Source of the DNA: JAENVT01 sp040006755
GTDB lineage: Bacteria; Actinomycetota; Acidimicrobiia; Acidimicrobiales; Ilumatobacteraceae
Length of the DNA: 29,093 nucleotides
Assembly: GCA_040006755.1 (NCBI GenBank)
Contig: JBDTWJ010000029.1
Location: 1 to 29,093 of the forward strand
Direction of reading: 5' to 3'
The notes beneath the pieces were generated by a model. That model saw only the letters and a program-made list of their open reading frames with translations. It ran no database searches and was not told the origin of the DNA. Positions 14,665 to 22,609 of this stretch are shown here, piece after piece. The position numbers were made by a program, and so were the translations under genes. Position 1 is the stretch's first letter. Every line of letters starts with the position of its first letter.

Positions 14665-15414
14665 ATGGGCGACGTCGAGGTAGCTCCTGCTCTGAGATTC
14701 AACAGGGTTTCGATGGTCTTCCCCGACGGCACGCACGCACTTCAGGAGACCACGTTCGATGTGCGCCCTGGCGAATTCGTGACCGTGGTCGGGCCTTCGG
14801 GTTGCGGCAAGAGCACGTTGTTGCGCATCGCGTCGGGCCTCACCAAGGCAACGGTCGGTTCCGTCGCCATCGACCGCAGCAGCGTGGGTTACGTCTTCCA
14901 GGACGCCACGCTGTTGCAGTGGCGCAACGTGCAACGGAACGTCGAGTTGCTCGCCGAGCTGGAAGGCCTGTCGGCCGCGGATCGCAAGCGCCGTGCCGAC
15001 GATGCGATCCAACTCGTCGGCCTGACTGGTTTCGAGAAGAAGTACCCGAAGCAGCTGTCCGGAGGCATGAAGATGCGCGCTTCGCTGGCTCGTTCCCTCG
15101 TGCTGGACCCCAAGGTCTTCCTGTTCGACGAGCCGTTCGGCGCGGTCGATGAGATCACTCGCGAACGGTTGAACGACGAAGTGATCGCTCTCTTCCTACG
15201 CAAGGGCTTTGCCGGTCTGTTCATCACCCACTCCATCAGTGAGGCTGTCTTCTTGTCGACCAGGGTGCTGGTGATGAGCCCCCGCCCTGGCCGAATCGTC
15301 GGCGATTTCAAGGTTCCGTTCGACTACCCGCGTCAACCGGAGCTGCGCTTCGATCCCGCGTTTGCCGAACTTTGCGGTGAAGTGTCGACGCACTTGAGAG
15401 GAGTCCACTCGTGA
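14665..15414 (+). CDS. ABC transporter ATPase, NitT/TauT (SsuB/TauB) type
   Basis: This 249-residue cytoplasmic ATPase energises the importer formed with the next two genes. The motifs are Walker A GPSGCGKST (43-51), Q-loop Gln79, signature LSGGMKMRASLARSL (131-145), Walker B VFLFDEPFGAVD (151-162) and the switch His in FITHSISEAVFLSTR. Its closest type is the ATPases for nitrate, sulfonate, taurine and pyrimidine-precursor uptake. An upstream TTG at 14611, overlapping the SDR stop as TTGA, would add 18 residues and cannot be excluded. The GTGA overlap at its end is the start of the permease gene, a typical sign of coupled translation. Confidence 0.93.
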   Translation: MGDVEVAPALRFNRVSMVFPDGTHALQETTFDVRPGEFVTVVGPSGCGKSTLLRIASGLTKATVGSVAIDRSSVGYVFQDATLLQWRNVQRNVELLAELEGLSAADRKRRADDAIQLVGLTGFEKKYPKQLSGGMKMRASLARSLVLDPKVFLFDEPFGAVDEITRERLNDEVIALFLRKGFAGLFITHSISEAVFLSTRVLVMSPRPGRIVGDFKVPFDYPRQPELRFDPAFAELCGEVSTHLRGVHS

Positions 15415-16310
15415 GCACGACCGTAGCGGGCACCCCTGCGCCGATCGACCAACAACCGCTGGTCATCGAGGATCTCGGGTCACCGCCTGGCCCTGAGAAG
15501 CGCAAGCGGATTGCGCTCAGTCAAGTCGTCGCTCCCGTCGTCCTGCTCGCCATCTTCATCGGAATTTGGTACCTGATGCACTACTGGGGGTTGCGCTTCT
15601 TCTTCGACAAGGACGGCAAACGGTTGGTACCGACCCCGCTGCAGGTCTGGGATGCCACGGTCATCCGACCGATTGCTCGCAACCGGTACATCGAAGGCAT
15701 CAAGTGGACCGGCATCGTCGCGTTCGGAGGCCTGCTGGTCACCATCGTGATCGGTTGCACGCTGGCCATCCTGATGTCGCAAGCGAAGTGGATGGAGAGC
15801 GCCGTCTATCCATACCTCGTCGCGCTGCAGGCCGTCCCGGTGCTCGCAGTCATCCCGCTGATCTATTCGGTCTTCGGCGGAGGCTTGGCGCCGCGCTTTT
15901 TCGTGTGCATCATGATCGCTTTCTTCCCGATTGTCACCAACACCCTGTTCGGCCTCAACTCCGCCGATCCTGGGCAACATGATCTCTTCACGCTTCGCAA
16001 TGCGTCGCGATGGACGCGGCTCGTCAAGTTGCAGATCCCATCGGCACTCCCCAACATCTTCACCGGTTTCCGAATCTCCGCAGGCTTGTCGGTGATCGGC
16101 GCCGTCGTCGGCGAGCAGTTCTTCCGCACGGGCTCGAAGCCCGGCGTCGGCATAGTCATGGACATCTATCGGGTGAAGGGGATCTACGCTCCGTTGTACG
16201 GCGGCGTGATCATTGCTTGCCTCATAGGAATCCTCACGTTCTTGCTCTTCGGATTCATCGGCAAAGCCGTCATCGGCAGCTGGTTCGATGCTGGAAAGCG
16301 AGAGACATAG
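15411..16310 (+). CDS. ABC transporter permease, NitT/TauT (SsuC/TauC) type
   Basis: This 299-residue inner-membrane permease has hydrophobic spans near residues 39-59, 101-122, 137-157, 165-181, 225-240 and 262-285. The cytoplasmic coupling loop (about 188-222) contains ASRWTRLVKLQIPSALPNIF, the usual EAA-like contact for the ATPase. The N-terminus has a longer soluble stretch of about 35 residues (PIDQQPL to KRKRIAL) before the first helix. The GTG start overlaps the ATPase stop by four bases, and a clear Shine-Dalgarno sequence AGAGGAG (15397-15403) lies 7 bases upstream, in contrast to the leaderless genes around it. Confidence 0.93.
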   Translation: MSTTVAGTPAPIDQQPLVIEDLGSPPGPEKRKRIALSQVVAPVVLLAIFIGIWYLMHYWGLRFFFDKDGKRLVPTPLQVWDATVIRPIARNRYIEGIKWTGIVAFGGLLVTIVIGCTLAILMSQAKWMESAVYPYLVALQAVPVLAVIPLIYSVFGGGLAPRFFVCIMIAFFPIVTNTLFGLNSADPGQHDLFTLRNASRWTRLVKLQIPSALPNIFTGFRISAGLSVIGAVVGEQFFRTGSKPGVGIVMDIYRVKGIYAPLYGGVIIACLIGILTFLLFGFIGKAVIGSWFDAGKRET

Positions 16311-16329
16311 TCCTGATACATCGGGGACT
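16309..16329 (+). other. Small intercistronic hairpin between permease and binding-protein genes
   Basis: Beginning inside the permease stop codon, AGTCC TGA can pair with TCG GGGACT around a TACA loop, with one bulged or wobble G and no following T-run. It could modulate relative levels of the membrane and binding components. The structure is weak. Confidence 0.3.
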
Positions 16330-16400
16330 GATCCATCCAACGCGGCCGCTCGATCCAGCCGCCTCAGCAGCGTGAACACCAACCAAAGGGAGAGAACAGA

Positions 16401-17663
16401 ATGAATTTTCGACGCAGCAAGTCGCTGCTCGCCATAGCAATCGGCGCAAGTCTCGTCATGGCCGCGTGCGGCGACGACGAGAAGAGCTCCGATACGGCCG
16501 CACCCGCGGCCGACACTGCAGCTCCGGCCGCCGACACAACCTTGGCCGCCGACACCACCCTGGCAGCGGAGACATCGGTGGAAGGCACCGACACAACAAC
16601 GGCAAGCACGGAGGGCGGCAAGCTGGCCGGCGTCTGCCCCGACACGATGGTCCTGCAAACAGACTGGATGCCAGAGGCCGAGCACGGTTTCGTCTATCAG
16701 ATGATCGGCGACGGTTATGAGATCGACAAGGCCAAGGCGTACGTCACAGGCCCATTGATCGATGCCGACGGCAACGACACCGGCGTCAAACTGCAGATCC
16801 GCTCCGGTGGTGCTGCTCAGAACTTCGACAGCCCCAGCACGATCATGTACAACAACGAAGACACGTTCCTCGCGTACATCTACACCGACGAGGCCATCCA
16901 GAACTCGGCGACGAAGCCATCGGTCGCCGTCGAGTCGGGCTTCAACAAGAACCCGCAGATGATCATGTGGGACCCGACGGTGTATCCCGACGTGCAGACG
17001 ATCGCCGACCTCGGCAAGACCGACGCACTGGTGCGCTACTTCGCCGGCGGTGCGTACATGGACTTCCTCACCGGCTCGGGCATCCTGAAGAAGGCGCAGG
17101 TCGACGGCTCATACAGCGGCGATCCGAGCTTGTACGTCACCGACGAGGGCAAGGCTGCTCAGCAGGGCTTCGGCTCGGCCGAGCCGTACCTGTACGAGAA
17201 GGTCATCACCAGCTGGCTGAAGCCCGTGAAGTTCCAGTACATCAACGACGTCGGCTGGGAGAACTACGCCGAATCGATCGCGACGAAGCCTGAGAACATC
17301 ACGAAGTACGCAGACTGCTTCAAGCTGCTGGTGCCGATCATCCAGCAGGCCAGCGTCGACTTCATCAACGATCCGACACGGGCAACCGCCACGATCCTCG
17401 ATGCAGTCAAGCAGTTCGGCGAAGACTTCGGTTGGGTCTACGACCAGGGCACGGCCGACTACGCCGTCAAGACGATCAAGGATGATGGGCTCGTCTCGAA
17501 TGGCGCCGACGGTGTGATGGGCAAGTTCGACATCCAGCGCGTCACCGACCTCATCGCCAAGGCCGTCCCGCTCTACACCGCGCAGGACAGCCCTCCGAAG
17601 GAAGGCTTGACGGCAGAGGACATCGTCACGAACGAGTTCATCGACGATTCCATTCATCTGTAA
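16401..17663 (+). CDS. ABC transporter substrate-binding lipoprotein, NMT1/SsuA-like
   Basis: This 420-residue protein has a basic start (NFRRSK), a hydrophobic core and the lipobox LVMAAC, so Cys23 is the likely lipidated residue. Residues 24-75 are a Thr/Ala/Asp-rich linker with short tandem repeats, and the ligand-binding domain follows from about residue 79 (CPDTMVLQTDWMPEAEHGF). The TDWxPxxEH-type opening resembles binding proteins for hydroxymethylpyrimidine-like or other small nitrogenous ligands in the NMT1/ThiY group, but the ligand is not provable. AAAGGGAG (16386-16392) is a good ribosome binding site 8 bases before the ATG. It is separated from the permease by 90 bases and followed by a strong terminator hairpin. 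Confidence 0.88.
   Translation: MNFRRSKSLLAIAIGASLVMAACGDDEKSSDTAAPAADTAAPAADTTLAADTTLAAETSVEGTDTTTASTEGGKLAGVCPDTMVLQTDWMPEAEHGFVYQMIGDGYEIDKAKAYVTGPLIDADGNDTGVKLQIRSGGAAQNFDSPSTIMYNNEDTFLAYIYTDEAIQNSATKPSVAVESGFNKNPQMIMWDPTVYPDVQTIADLGKTDALVRYFAGGAYMDFLTGSGILKKAQVDGSYSGDPSLYVTDEGKAAQQGFGSAEPYLYEKVITSWLKPVKFQYINDVGWENYAESIATKPENITKYADCFKLLVPIIQQASVDFINDPTRATATILDAVKQFGEDFGWVYDQGTADYAVKTIKDDGLVSNGADGVMGKFDIQRVTDLIAKAVPLYTAQDSPPKEGLTAEDIVTNEFIDDSIHL
16491..16568 (+). repeat. Short tandem repeats encoding the lipoprotein linker
   Basis: Two 21-base units encoding DTAAPAA (residues 31-37 and 38-44) are followed by two 18-base units encoding DTTLAA (45-50 and 51-56). The third-position bases differ between copies, so the repeat is stronger at protein level than at DNA level. 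Confidence 0.7.
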
Positions 17664-17686
17664 AGGACGATCTGTACAGAGCATTG

Positions 17687-17714
17687 AAGGGCGTCGGCTG
17701 CGGCCGGCGCCCTT
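17687..17714. terminator. Intrinsic terminator hairpin between convergent genes
   Basis: AAGGGCGTCGGC (17687-17698) pairs with GCCGGCGCCCTT (17703-17714) over 12 base pairs, including one G-U, around the loop TGCG. It lies 23 bases after the binding-protein stop in the only sizeable convergent gap (69 bases). The downstream T-run is short on the plus strand (TTT at 17713-17715, then TTTT at 17728-17731). On the minus strand the tail has no real T-run, so termination in that direction is less certain. Confidence 0.7.
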
Positions 17715-17732
17715 TGCCTCTATGCCCTTTTG

Positions 17733-18989
17733 CTAGAGCGCCTTTTCCAACACCACCTGCAGCAGCACGTTGGCGCCCGCCGTGATGTCGTCGGGCGCCG
17801 TGTACTCGGCGATGTTATGTGACAGGCCGTTGACACTGGGCACGAAGACCATGGAGGTCGGGCAGACCCGCGCCAGCATTTGAGCGTCGTGTCCGGCACC
17901 CGATGGCATTCGCCGTGTGGAGAGACCGAGCCGCTGCGCCGTGGCCTCGACCAGATCGATCATCTCGGCATCGAACTCGACCGGTTCGAAGCGGGCCAGG
18001 GTTCGCATGGAGATCTCGCAACCCTCGTCGCCTGCGAACATCCGGCACGCGTCGAACACCTCTGTCTCGACCGCTTTCAACACCGCGTCGTCGGTGTGGC
18101 GAAGATCGACGCTGAACACCACGTTCGAGGGAACCACGTTGACGAGGTTCGGCACGACATCGAGTCGACCGACGGTGGCCACCTGAGGTGCGCCGCGCTC
18201 GCTCGCGATCAAGCGAATCTCGTGGATCGATCGGGCGGAGACCGCGAGCGGATCGTGGCGCATCGGCATGGGTGTCGTGCCGGCGTGTGCCGATTGCCCC
18301 GTCACCGTCACCTCGGTCCACGAGATCCCCTGCACGCCGGTGACGACACCGATCGTGATCCCCTCGTCCTCCAGAACCGGGCCTTGCTCGATGTGCAACT
18401 CGGCGTATGCGTGAGGGCAGGTCGCCGCCGGCACCGGTGTGGGGCCTGCGTATCCGATCCGGCTCAGCTCGTCGCCGAGACGAGCACCATCGTCGACGGC
18501 TCGGATATCGAGCGCCTCTTCAACGGCCAGACCGCCCACGTAGACCAGGCTGCCGAGCATGTCGGGTGCGAAGCGAGCGCCTTCTTCGTCGGTGAAGAAC
18601 GCGACCTGGATAGGTCGACGCGTGGTGAGGGCGTGCTGGGCAAGTGTCTCGACGATCTCCAACCCGGCGAGCACGCCGAGGTTTCCGTCGAACCGTCCGC
18701 CGGTGCGAACCGTGTCGATGTGCGAGCCGACCATCACAGCGGCCGCGCCGCTATCGCTACCCGCGCGAGTGGCGACCACGTTGCCGATGGCGTCGATGGC
18801 GATCTCCATGCCGAGGTCTCGCATCCACGACACCACGAGGTCCCGACCATCGCGATCGAGATCGGTGAGGGCCAACCGCGCGCATCCTCGCTCGCCGTTG
18901 GATCCGTGGACGGCCCCGATCTCTCCGAGCGCCTCGAGCCGTTGCCAGAGGCGATCTCCGTCGATGCGTAGGTTGTGCCAGCCAGCCAT
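17733..18989 (-). CDS. M20-family Zn amidohydrolase (allantoate amidohydrolase / N-carbamoyl-amino-acid hydrolase type)
   Basis: This 418-residue protein is an AllC/HyuC-type enzyme that hydrolyses N-carbamoyl or ureido groups, releasing ammonia and carbon dioxide. It has SHIDTVRTGGRFDGNLG (His90, Asp101), FFTDEEGARF (Glu135/Glu136), ELHIEQGPVLEDEG, a dimerisation-domain GQSAHAGTTPM, SGAGHDAQ and the late metal-ligand segment LSHNIAEYTAP. All expected metal and substrate residues are present. The candidates are allantoate, beta-ureidopropionate or N-carbamoyl-amino acids. The ATG at 18989 follows the creatininase stop after two bases, so the two form an operon. A longer open frame extends upstream but is a shadow of the creatininase gene. 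Confidence 0.93.
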   Translation of the reverse strand: MAGWHNLRIDGDRLWQRLEALGEIGAVHGSNGERGCARLALTDLDRDGRDLVVSWMRDLGMEIAIDAIGNVVATRAGSDSGAAAVMVGSHIDTVRTGGRFDGNLGVLAGLEIVETLAQHALTTRRPIQVAFFTDEEGARFAPDMLGSLVYVGGLAVEEALDIRAVDDGARLGDELSRIGYAGPTPVPAATCPHAYAELHIEQGPVLEDEGITIGVVTGVQGISWTEVTVTGQSAHAGTTPMPMRHDPLAVSARSIHEIRLIASERGAPQVATVGRLDVVPNLVNVVPSNVVFSVDLRHTDDAVLKAVETEVFDACRMFAGDEGCEISMRTLARFEPVEFDAEMIDLVEATAQRLGLSTRRMPSGAGHDAQMLARVCPTSMVFVPSVNGLSHNIAEYTAPDDITAGANVLLQVVLEKAL

Positions 18990-18991
18990 GG

Positions 18992-19771
18992 TCAGCGGCC
19001 GAAGTCGAAGGTCGAGATCTCGCGAAGCGCGTCGCAGAACGAAAGCACGGACCCGTCGAACAACTCGGCTCCACGTTCGGCAGTGGCCGCCGTTGGGTCG
19101 CCGATCACGCCGTCGGGGTGGAAGTCGTTGGAGAGCCAACCGAAGCTGACACGACCGCCGAACCGAACGTAGGAGTTCTCGACGAGCTTGTCGGGAACGT
19201 GGCGTTGTGCCTTGCTCATGTCGCACAGGTCCGGGGCGAGGTGCAGCATCATCGACGTCTCGTCGGTGCCGCCGTGCACACCCATGCCGAGTTCGCTGGC
19301 CGGCGATGTACCACCTTGATCGACCGGCATGCCCGGGTGGGCGAGGAATGTCATCAGGCCATGCTTCAGCCGCAGCTCGCGATTGGCGACGCCGAGCAAC
19401 GAGCTGTTGCCGCCGTGGCCGTTGAGGAAGACGAGCCGCTTGGCGGGAGTGGTGGCAATGCAGCGGCCAATGTCGTCGAGCATTGCGAGCAACGTGGTCG
19501 CCGAGAGCCACACCGTGCCGGGCGACCAGGCGTGCTCGTTCGACTTCGTGTACTGCAGCGTCGGCATCAACCACAGATCCAGTTCGTCGCCGACCTGGTT
19601 CACTGCGGCAGCGGCGACCGCCGAGGCGACGACCGAGTCGGTGCTGAGAGGCAGGTGCGGGCCGTGCTGCTCGATGGCTCCTAGGGGCTGAACGATGATG
19701 CTGCGATCGGTGAGCCGCTCGCCGACCTGCGGACCGGTGAGGTTGGGAAAGTAACGCTCGCTCGAAGTCAC
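18992..19771 (-). CDS. Creatininase-family amidohydrolase
   Basis: This 259-residue metal-dependent amidohydrolase has the family motifs GAIEQHGPHLPLSTD (Glu34, His36, Asp45), LNGHGGN (116-122, His119) and HGGTDETSMMLH. Relatives include creatinine amidohydrolase and formamide hydrolases in riboflavin/F420 biosynthesis (ArfB), so it should cleave a cyclic or linear amide, but the substrate is not identifiable. The GTG at 19771 is chosen over a longer start that would overlap the divergent flavoprotein gene, because TATCGT lies 6 bases upstream and the conserved sequence begins soon after. It is the first gene of the two-gene unit with the M20 hydrolase; a creatininase-type ring opening followed by a carbamoyl/ureido hydrolysis is a natural order of reactions (inference). 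Confidence 0.9.
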   Translation of the reverse strand: MTSSERYFPNLTGPQVGERLTDRSIIVQPLGAIEQHGPHLPLSTDSVVASAVAAAAVNQVGDELDLWLMPTLQYTKSNEHAWSPGTVWLSATTLLAMLDDIGRCIATTPAKRLVFLNGHGGNSSLLGVANRELRLKHGLMTFLAHPGMPVDQGGTSPASELGMGVHGGTDETSMMLHLAPDLCDMSKAQRHVPDKLVENSYVRFGGRVSFGWLSNDFHPDGVIGDPTAATAERGAELFDGSVLSFCDALREISTFDFGR

Positions 19772-19777
19772 GGCGTC

Positions 19778-19783
19778 ACGATA
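19778..19783 (-). promoter_or_regulatory. -10 box TATCGT of the creatininase gene
   Basis: TATCGT on the minus strand ends 6 bases before the GTG at 19771. The divergent flavoprotein gene at 19814 has no TAnnnT at the same distance; CAGAAT at 19802-19807 is its nearest candidate. Confidence 0.45.
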
Positions 19784-19813
19784 CCCCCAGTATCGATCGG
19801 CCAGAATGGCCAC

Positions 19814-21349
19814 GTGACCGCCGCCCGTTTCGACGCCGACTACGACGCCATGGTGATCGGCGCCGGTCACAACGGCCTCGTCTGCGCCGCCTACCTGGCT
19901 CGTGCCGGCTTACGAACGCTCCTCGTCGAGGCCCGTTCGTCGGTCGGCGGCACTGCGTCGAGCGAGCCGTTCGGCGGCGGCATGGTCAACATCTGCAACT
20001 GCGACCACATCACGTTTCGCACAACTCCCGTGATCGAGGAACTCGGTCTCGTTGACCACGGTCTGCAGTACATCGACATTGATCCCGCCCAGCACAACAT
20101 GTCGTGGGACGGCGGTGTGCCGTGGACCATCTTTCACGACGTCGAGCAGACCATCGAGTCGATCGCGCATGCATTCCCCGACGAGGTCGACGGATATCGC
20201 AGCTACCTGAAGGCGGCGATCCCGGCGGTACGGATGGTGCTCGACAACGCCAACGATCCCCCATCGCTGCGGACGATCGGTCGCAAAGTGATCGCCCGTC
20301 GTGGTCGCGGCGCTGCCACGCTGCTGATGTGGAGCCGGCACAGCGCTGCCGATTTGATGCGCAGTTTCTTCACCGCGGAGGCGTTGCGCGCCCCGGCAAT
20401 GGTCGCCGGACCGATGGTCTGGGGCGTGTCGCCTGAGATGTCCGGTACGGGCCTCGGCGCATTGACTTACGCCTTGCGCCATGTGGCCCGTGTCGGCAGG
20501 CCCGTCGGCGGCAGCGGCATGGTGCCAGAGACGCTGCGCCGCGCCTTCGAGTCCGCCGGCGGAACGCTGCTGCTCGATACCACGGTCGCCCATCTGAACT
20601 GCGAGGGCGATGCCATCCGGGGCATGACGTGCATCGACGGCACCGAGGTGACTGCGCCGATCGTGGTATCGGCATGCAATCCTCACGACACCTTTCTGGC
20701 GTGGTTGAAGAATCCGCCACCACATGCTCAGTCGCTCGTCGCACGGTGGAGGGGCATCCCTCGTGGCGAGGGCTACGAGTCGAAGGTCGATGCAATCGTG
20801 GACAGCGAACCGCGTCTGTCGGATGGCCGAGCGCTTGGCGCAACCACCGTGATCGCTCCCTCGCTCGCCGACATCCACAATGGTCACTCGTTGATGGCTG
20901 GCGGCCGAATACTCGATCGACCCGGCATGTTCGTCAACTCACCCTCGGCGCTCGACTCGACCCTGGTGCCGCACGGCCGCCACGTGTTCAGCCTCGAGGT
21001 GCTCTACACGCCGTACGGTCTGCAAGGAGGCTGGCCCGACAGTGCAGAGCCGCGGCGCTGGCTCGATCAGGTGGCGACTGTGCTCGCCCCGGGATTCCTC
21101 GACTCACTGATCGATTGGCGGTCGATGACTCCGGATCGGTACGAGCGCGAGTTCCACCTTCCACATGGTCACGCCACGAGCTTCGCCGGCGGTCCGCTTG
21201 CGGCGCTGCACAGTAAGAATCCCGAGTTGACCCGCTACGAGACGCCGATCAAGGGACTGTTCCTGACCGGTGCGGCTACCTTCCCAGGTGCCGGGATCTG
21301 GGGCGCCAGCGGTCGCAATGCGGCCTTGCGCATCCTCGCCTCGGTCTAG
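19814..21349 (+). CDS. Phytoene dehydrogenase-like FAD-dependent oxidoreductase
   Basis: This 511-residue flavoprotein starts with the dinucleotide-binding motif VIGAGHNGLVCAAYLARAGL (about residues 14-33), the VEARSSVGGTASSE ribose-binding segment, and ends with the FAD-contacting GLFLTGAATFPGAGIWGASGRNAA. This is the COG1233 type that includes carotenoid desaturases and retinol saturase-like or amine-oxidising proteins. No other carotenoid gene is in the window, so a carotenoid role is unproven and a role in the nearby nitrogen-compound pathway is equally possible. The GTG start gives a normal N-terminus with the GxGxxG motif in place. It is divergent from the creatininase gene. Confidence 0.88.
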   Translation: MTAARFDADYDAMVIGAGHNGLVCAAYLARAGLRTLLVEARSSVGGTASSEPFGGGMVNICNCDHITFRTTPVIEELGLVDHGLQYIDIDPAQHNMSWDGGVPWTIFHDVEQTIESIAHAFPDEVDGYRSYLKAAIPAVRMVLDNANDPPSLRTIGRKVIARRGRGAATLLMWSRHSAADLMRSFFTAEALRAPAMVAGPMVWGVSPEMSGTGLGALTYALRHVARVGRPVGGSGMVPETLRRAFESAGGTLLLDTTVAHLNCEGDAIRGMTCIDGTEVTAPIVVSACNPHDTFLAWLKNPPPHAQSLVARWRGIPRGEGYESKVDAIVDSEPRLSDGRALGATTVIAPSLADIHNGHSLMAGGRILDRPGMFVNSPSALDSTLVPHGRHVFSLEVLYTPYGLQGGWPDSAEPRRWLDQVATVLAPGFLDSLIDWRSMTPDRYEREFHLPHGHATSFAGGPLAALHSKNPELTRYETPIKGLFLTGAATFPGAGIWGASGRNAALRILASV

Positions 21350-21382
21350 TGCGGCAGATGGTTGGCCGAGAGGCGAAAAGGG

Positions 21383-21388
21383 TACCGT
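21383..21388 (+). promoter_or_regulatory. -10 box TACCGT of the superoxide dismutase gene
   Basis: TACCGT ends 7 bases before the ATG at 21396. The same hexamer precedes the PPK2 and DUF5522 genes. Confidence 0.5.
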
Positions 21389-21395
21389 TGCGCCT

Positions 21396-22001
21396 ATGAG
21401 TGAATACATGCTTCCGGACCTTGCTTATGACCCAGGTGCCTTAGAACCGTACCTCAGCGGGCAGATCGTCGAACTGCACCATGCCAAGCACCACGCGACC
21501 TATGTGAAGGGTGCCAACGCCGCTCTCGACAAGCTCGCGGATGCTCGTTCGACGGGCAAGTTCGACGCCATCGTCGGCCTCGAGAAGTCGCTGGCTTTCA
21601 ACCTCGGTGGTCACGTGCTGCACTCGATGTATTGGGCCAACCTCTCCCCCGACGGTGGCGACAAGCCGGTGGGCGATCTCGCTGCATCCATCGATGAGCA
21701 CTTCGGGTCGTTCGACGCGTTCAAGACTCACTTCACCCAAGCCACCAACACGGTTCAGGGCTCGGGGTGGGGAATCTTCTCGTGGGAGCCCGTCGGGCGC
21801 CGGCTGATCATCGAGCAACTCGAGGATCACCACATGAACACGACACTCGGTGCCGTGCCGCTGTTGGCGATCGATGCGTGGGAGCACGCATATTACCTCC
21901 AGTACCAGAACCGCAAGCCCGAGTATGTCGAGGCGATCTGGAACGTCGTCAACTGGGCCGACGTCGCCCGCCGTTTCGCCGCAGCGACTGTCTCAGACTG
22001 A
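21396..22001 (+). CDS. sodA: Superoxide dismutase, Fe/Mn type
   Basis: The enzyme has 201 residues and converts superoxide to hydrogen peroxide and oxygen. The metal ligands are His28 (ELHHAKHHATYV), His75 (GGHVLHSMYW), Asp159 and His163 (DAWEHAYYLQYQN). GSGWGIFSW is the usual central motif. The sequence is close in pattern to mycobacterial SodA. At the position where classical enzymes place a Gln, the segment EDHHMN has His144, as in the Mycobacterium tuberculosis iron enzyme, so iron or mixed metal use is likely (inference). A longer frame starts upstream, but the ATG at 21396 gives the family N-terminus MSEYMLPDL with TACCGT 7 bases upstream. No secretion signal is seen. Confidence 0.95.
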   Translation: MSEYMLPDLAYDPGALEPYLSGQIVELHHAKHHATYVKGANAALDKLADARSTGKFDAIVGLEKSLAFNLGGHVLHSMYWANLSPDGGDKPVGDLAASIDEHFGSFDAFKTHFTQATNTVQGSGWGIFSWEPVGRRLIIEQLEDHHMNTTLGAVPLLAIDAWEHAYYLQYQNRKPEYVEAIWNVVNWADVARRFAAATVSD

Positions 22002-22004
22002 CGC

Positions 22005-22043
22005 GGGCACCGGGATGGTCCAATACGGATCATTCCGGTACCC
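22005..22043. terminator. Possible convergent terminator hairpin
   Basis: GGGCACCGGGA (22005-22015) can pair with TTCCGGTACCC (22033-22043) with one mismatch and one G-U, around a 17-base loop, just after the superoxide dismutase stop. No T-run follows. The gap of 106 bases to the phosphoribosyltransferase stop shows nothing else. Confidence 0.3.
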
Positions 22044-22107
22044 ACGCCGTGCGGACAACGAGTGACTGGGCTACCGCCGCCTCGTCACACATCGCTCGAG
22101 GCTCGGA

Positions 22108-22602
22108 TCACGCGTCCTTGACGGCCCACGTGCGCTTGGCCACCGGTGACTTGTCGCTCCATGGGAAGTTGATCCACTTGTCGGTGCGCCTCCACACGTA
22201 GTCGCACTGAACGACCGAATGGCTCTTCTCGTAGAGCACGGCCGTGCGCACCTCGGCGACCTTGCCCTCGCAGAACTGCTGCACGCTCCGCAGGGTGTGG
22301 CCGGTGTCAGCGACGTCGTCAGCGATCAGGATGCGTGCGTCGCTGACGTCGACGAAATCAGGTGCCGGCGGCAGGATCCGTGGCACCTCCAGTCGCTCGT
22401 CGACGCCCGTGTAGAACTCGACGTTCATCGTGTAGACGTTCTTCACTGACAGGGCGTATCCCATCGCCCCGCCGATCAGCAGCCCGCCACGAGCGATCGC
22501 CAGGATCATGTCAGGCTCGTAGTCGTCGGCCACCATCTGGGAGAGGTCCCGCGAAGCCTCTCCGAACAACTCCCACGTCATGATTTCACGCTCATTCGCC
22601 AC
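22108..22602 (-). CDS. Purine-type phosphoribosyltransferase
   Basis: This 164-residue protein belongs to the type I phosphoribosyltransferase fold (COG2236-like, hypoxanthine/xanthine/guanine class). LIADDVADTGHTL (92-104) is the PRPP-binding loop with the acidic pair Asp95-Asp96. AIARGGLLIGG (35-45) is the pyrophosphate loop, and WRRTDKWINFPW near the C-terminus is typical of the same group. It would transfer the ribose-5-phosphate of PRPP to a free purine base. The GTG at 22602 is favoured over the ATG seven codons later because TAGGTT lies 7 bases upstream. That TAGGTT includes the stop codon of the molybdopterin subunit gene, so the gene probably has its own promoter as well as read-through from the hydroxylase operon. 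Confidence 0.85.
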   Translation of the reverse strand: MANEREIMTWELFGEASRDLSQMVADDYEPDMILAIARGGLLIGGAMGYALSVKNVYTMNVEFYTGVDERLEVPRILPPAPDFVDVSDARILIADDVADTGHTLRSVQQFCEGKVAEVRTAVLYEKSHSVVQCDYVWRRTDKWINFPWSDKSPVAKRTWAVKDA

Positions 22603-22609
22603 GACGGCC

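Noticed and set aside
17733..19574. A 613-codon frame extending the M20 hydrolase upstream
   Set aside because: The extension overlaps the creatininase gene in another frame and has no family sequence. The M20 N-terminus begins normally at 18989.
19814..21349. Carotenoid biosynthesis gene
   Set aside because: The fold is phytoene-dehydrogenase-like, but no crtB, crtE or other carotenoid gene is nearby, so only the family was assigned.
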